From the NCBI GenBank assembly GCA_020347085.1, contig CP070769.1:879632-886467 (forward strand): a stretch of 6,836 bases of DNA. Reading direction: 5' to 3'. Shown here in pieces: positions 6,783-6,836 of this stretch; the first letter of the stretch is position 1; each line of letters begins with the position of its first letter. Source of the stretch: Desulfobacterales bacterium. Lineage in GTDB: Bacteria; Desulfobacterota; Desulfobacteria; Desulfobacterales; C00003060. The notes beneath the pieces are model-generated. The model saw only the letters and a list, made by a program, of their open reading frames with translations. It had not been told where the DNA came from and did not search any database. A program made the translations under genes and the position numbers.

Positions 6783-6836
6783 TTACATGATCGGAAGATA
6801 TTTTTCTATCTCAAAACGGCTCACGTGGGTGCGATA
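6783..6836 (-). CDS. glnA: C-terminal end of a probable type I glutamine synthetase (truncated by window edge)
   Basis: The frame enters from the right edge and gives YRTHVSRFEIEKYLPIM followed by TAA at 6785-6783. The pattern of an aromatic residue, a V-S-x-aromatic-E-I turn and a terminal YL resembles the extreme C-terminus of GlnA-type glutamine synthetases, which end in a conserved helix near the adenylylation-loop side of the dodecamer. The enzyme makes glutamine from glutamate, ammonia and ATP. The neighbours are all glutamine consumers, which supports the call, and the stop lies only 24 nt before nadE in the same direction, suggesting an operon. With 17 residues, the identity is a well-motivated guess: the existence of a coding end is likely, the family less certain. 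Confidence 0.55.
   Translation of the reverse strand, partial: YRTHVSRFEIEKYLPIM

Overview
This window carries a compact cluster of genes that all read on the minus strand. In transcription order (right to left) they are: the last 17 codons of what looks like a type I glutamine synthetase (glnA), a complete glutamine-dependent NAD+ synthetase (nadE), a complete carbamoyl-phosphate synthase large subunit (carB), a complete PurF-like glutamine phosphoribosylpyrophosphate amidotransferase, and the first 19 codons of an unrecognised gene running off the left edge. No tRNA, rRNA, CRISPR array, insertion sequence or phage gene was seen. All three full-length genes are intact.

The host is a bacterium. 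Base composition is moderate (roughly half G+C by eye). The promoter-like elements are of sigma-70 type, including a TTGAC...TGCTA form. The grouping of glutamine synthetase, NAD synthetase, carB and a purF-like gene reminds me of Desulfobacterota (the former Deltaproteobacteria, sulfate-reducer type). That lineage call is inference from context and recall, not a database result.

Layout: positions 1-59 hold the partial left gene. Positions 60-310 are intergenic, with a strong TTGACA-N17-TATATT promoter pointing left directly onto its ATG. PurF occupies 311-1690, then an 18-nt gap, then carB at 1709-4921. A 199-nt gap (4922-5120) carries a possible promoter for carB-purF. NadE occupies 5121-6758, then a 24-nt gap, then the glnA tail at 6783-6836.

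The common theme is glutamine. GlnA would make it. NadE takes its amide nitrogen for NAD+. CarB uses the ammonia released by its partner CarA, which is not in this window, for pyrimidines and arginine. PurF takes it for purines. The cluster therefore looks like a glutamine production and use unit, possibly with an internal promoter before carB.

The main oddity is the PurF-like protein. It keeps the nucleophilic cysteine, the PRPP-binding motif and the iron-sulfur cysteines. Its glutaminase domain, however, lacks the usual HVRY arginine loop and has FGGN where PurF has HNGN, so the glutamine pocket differs from textbook PurF.
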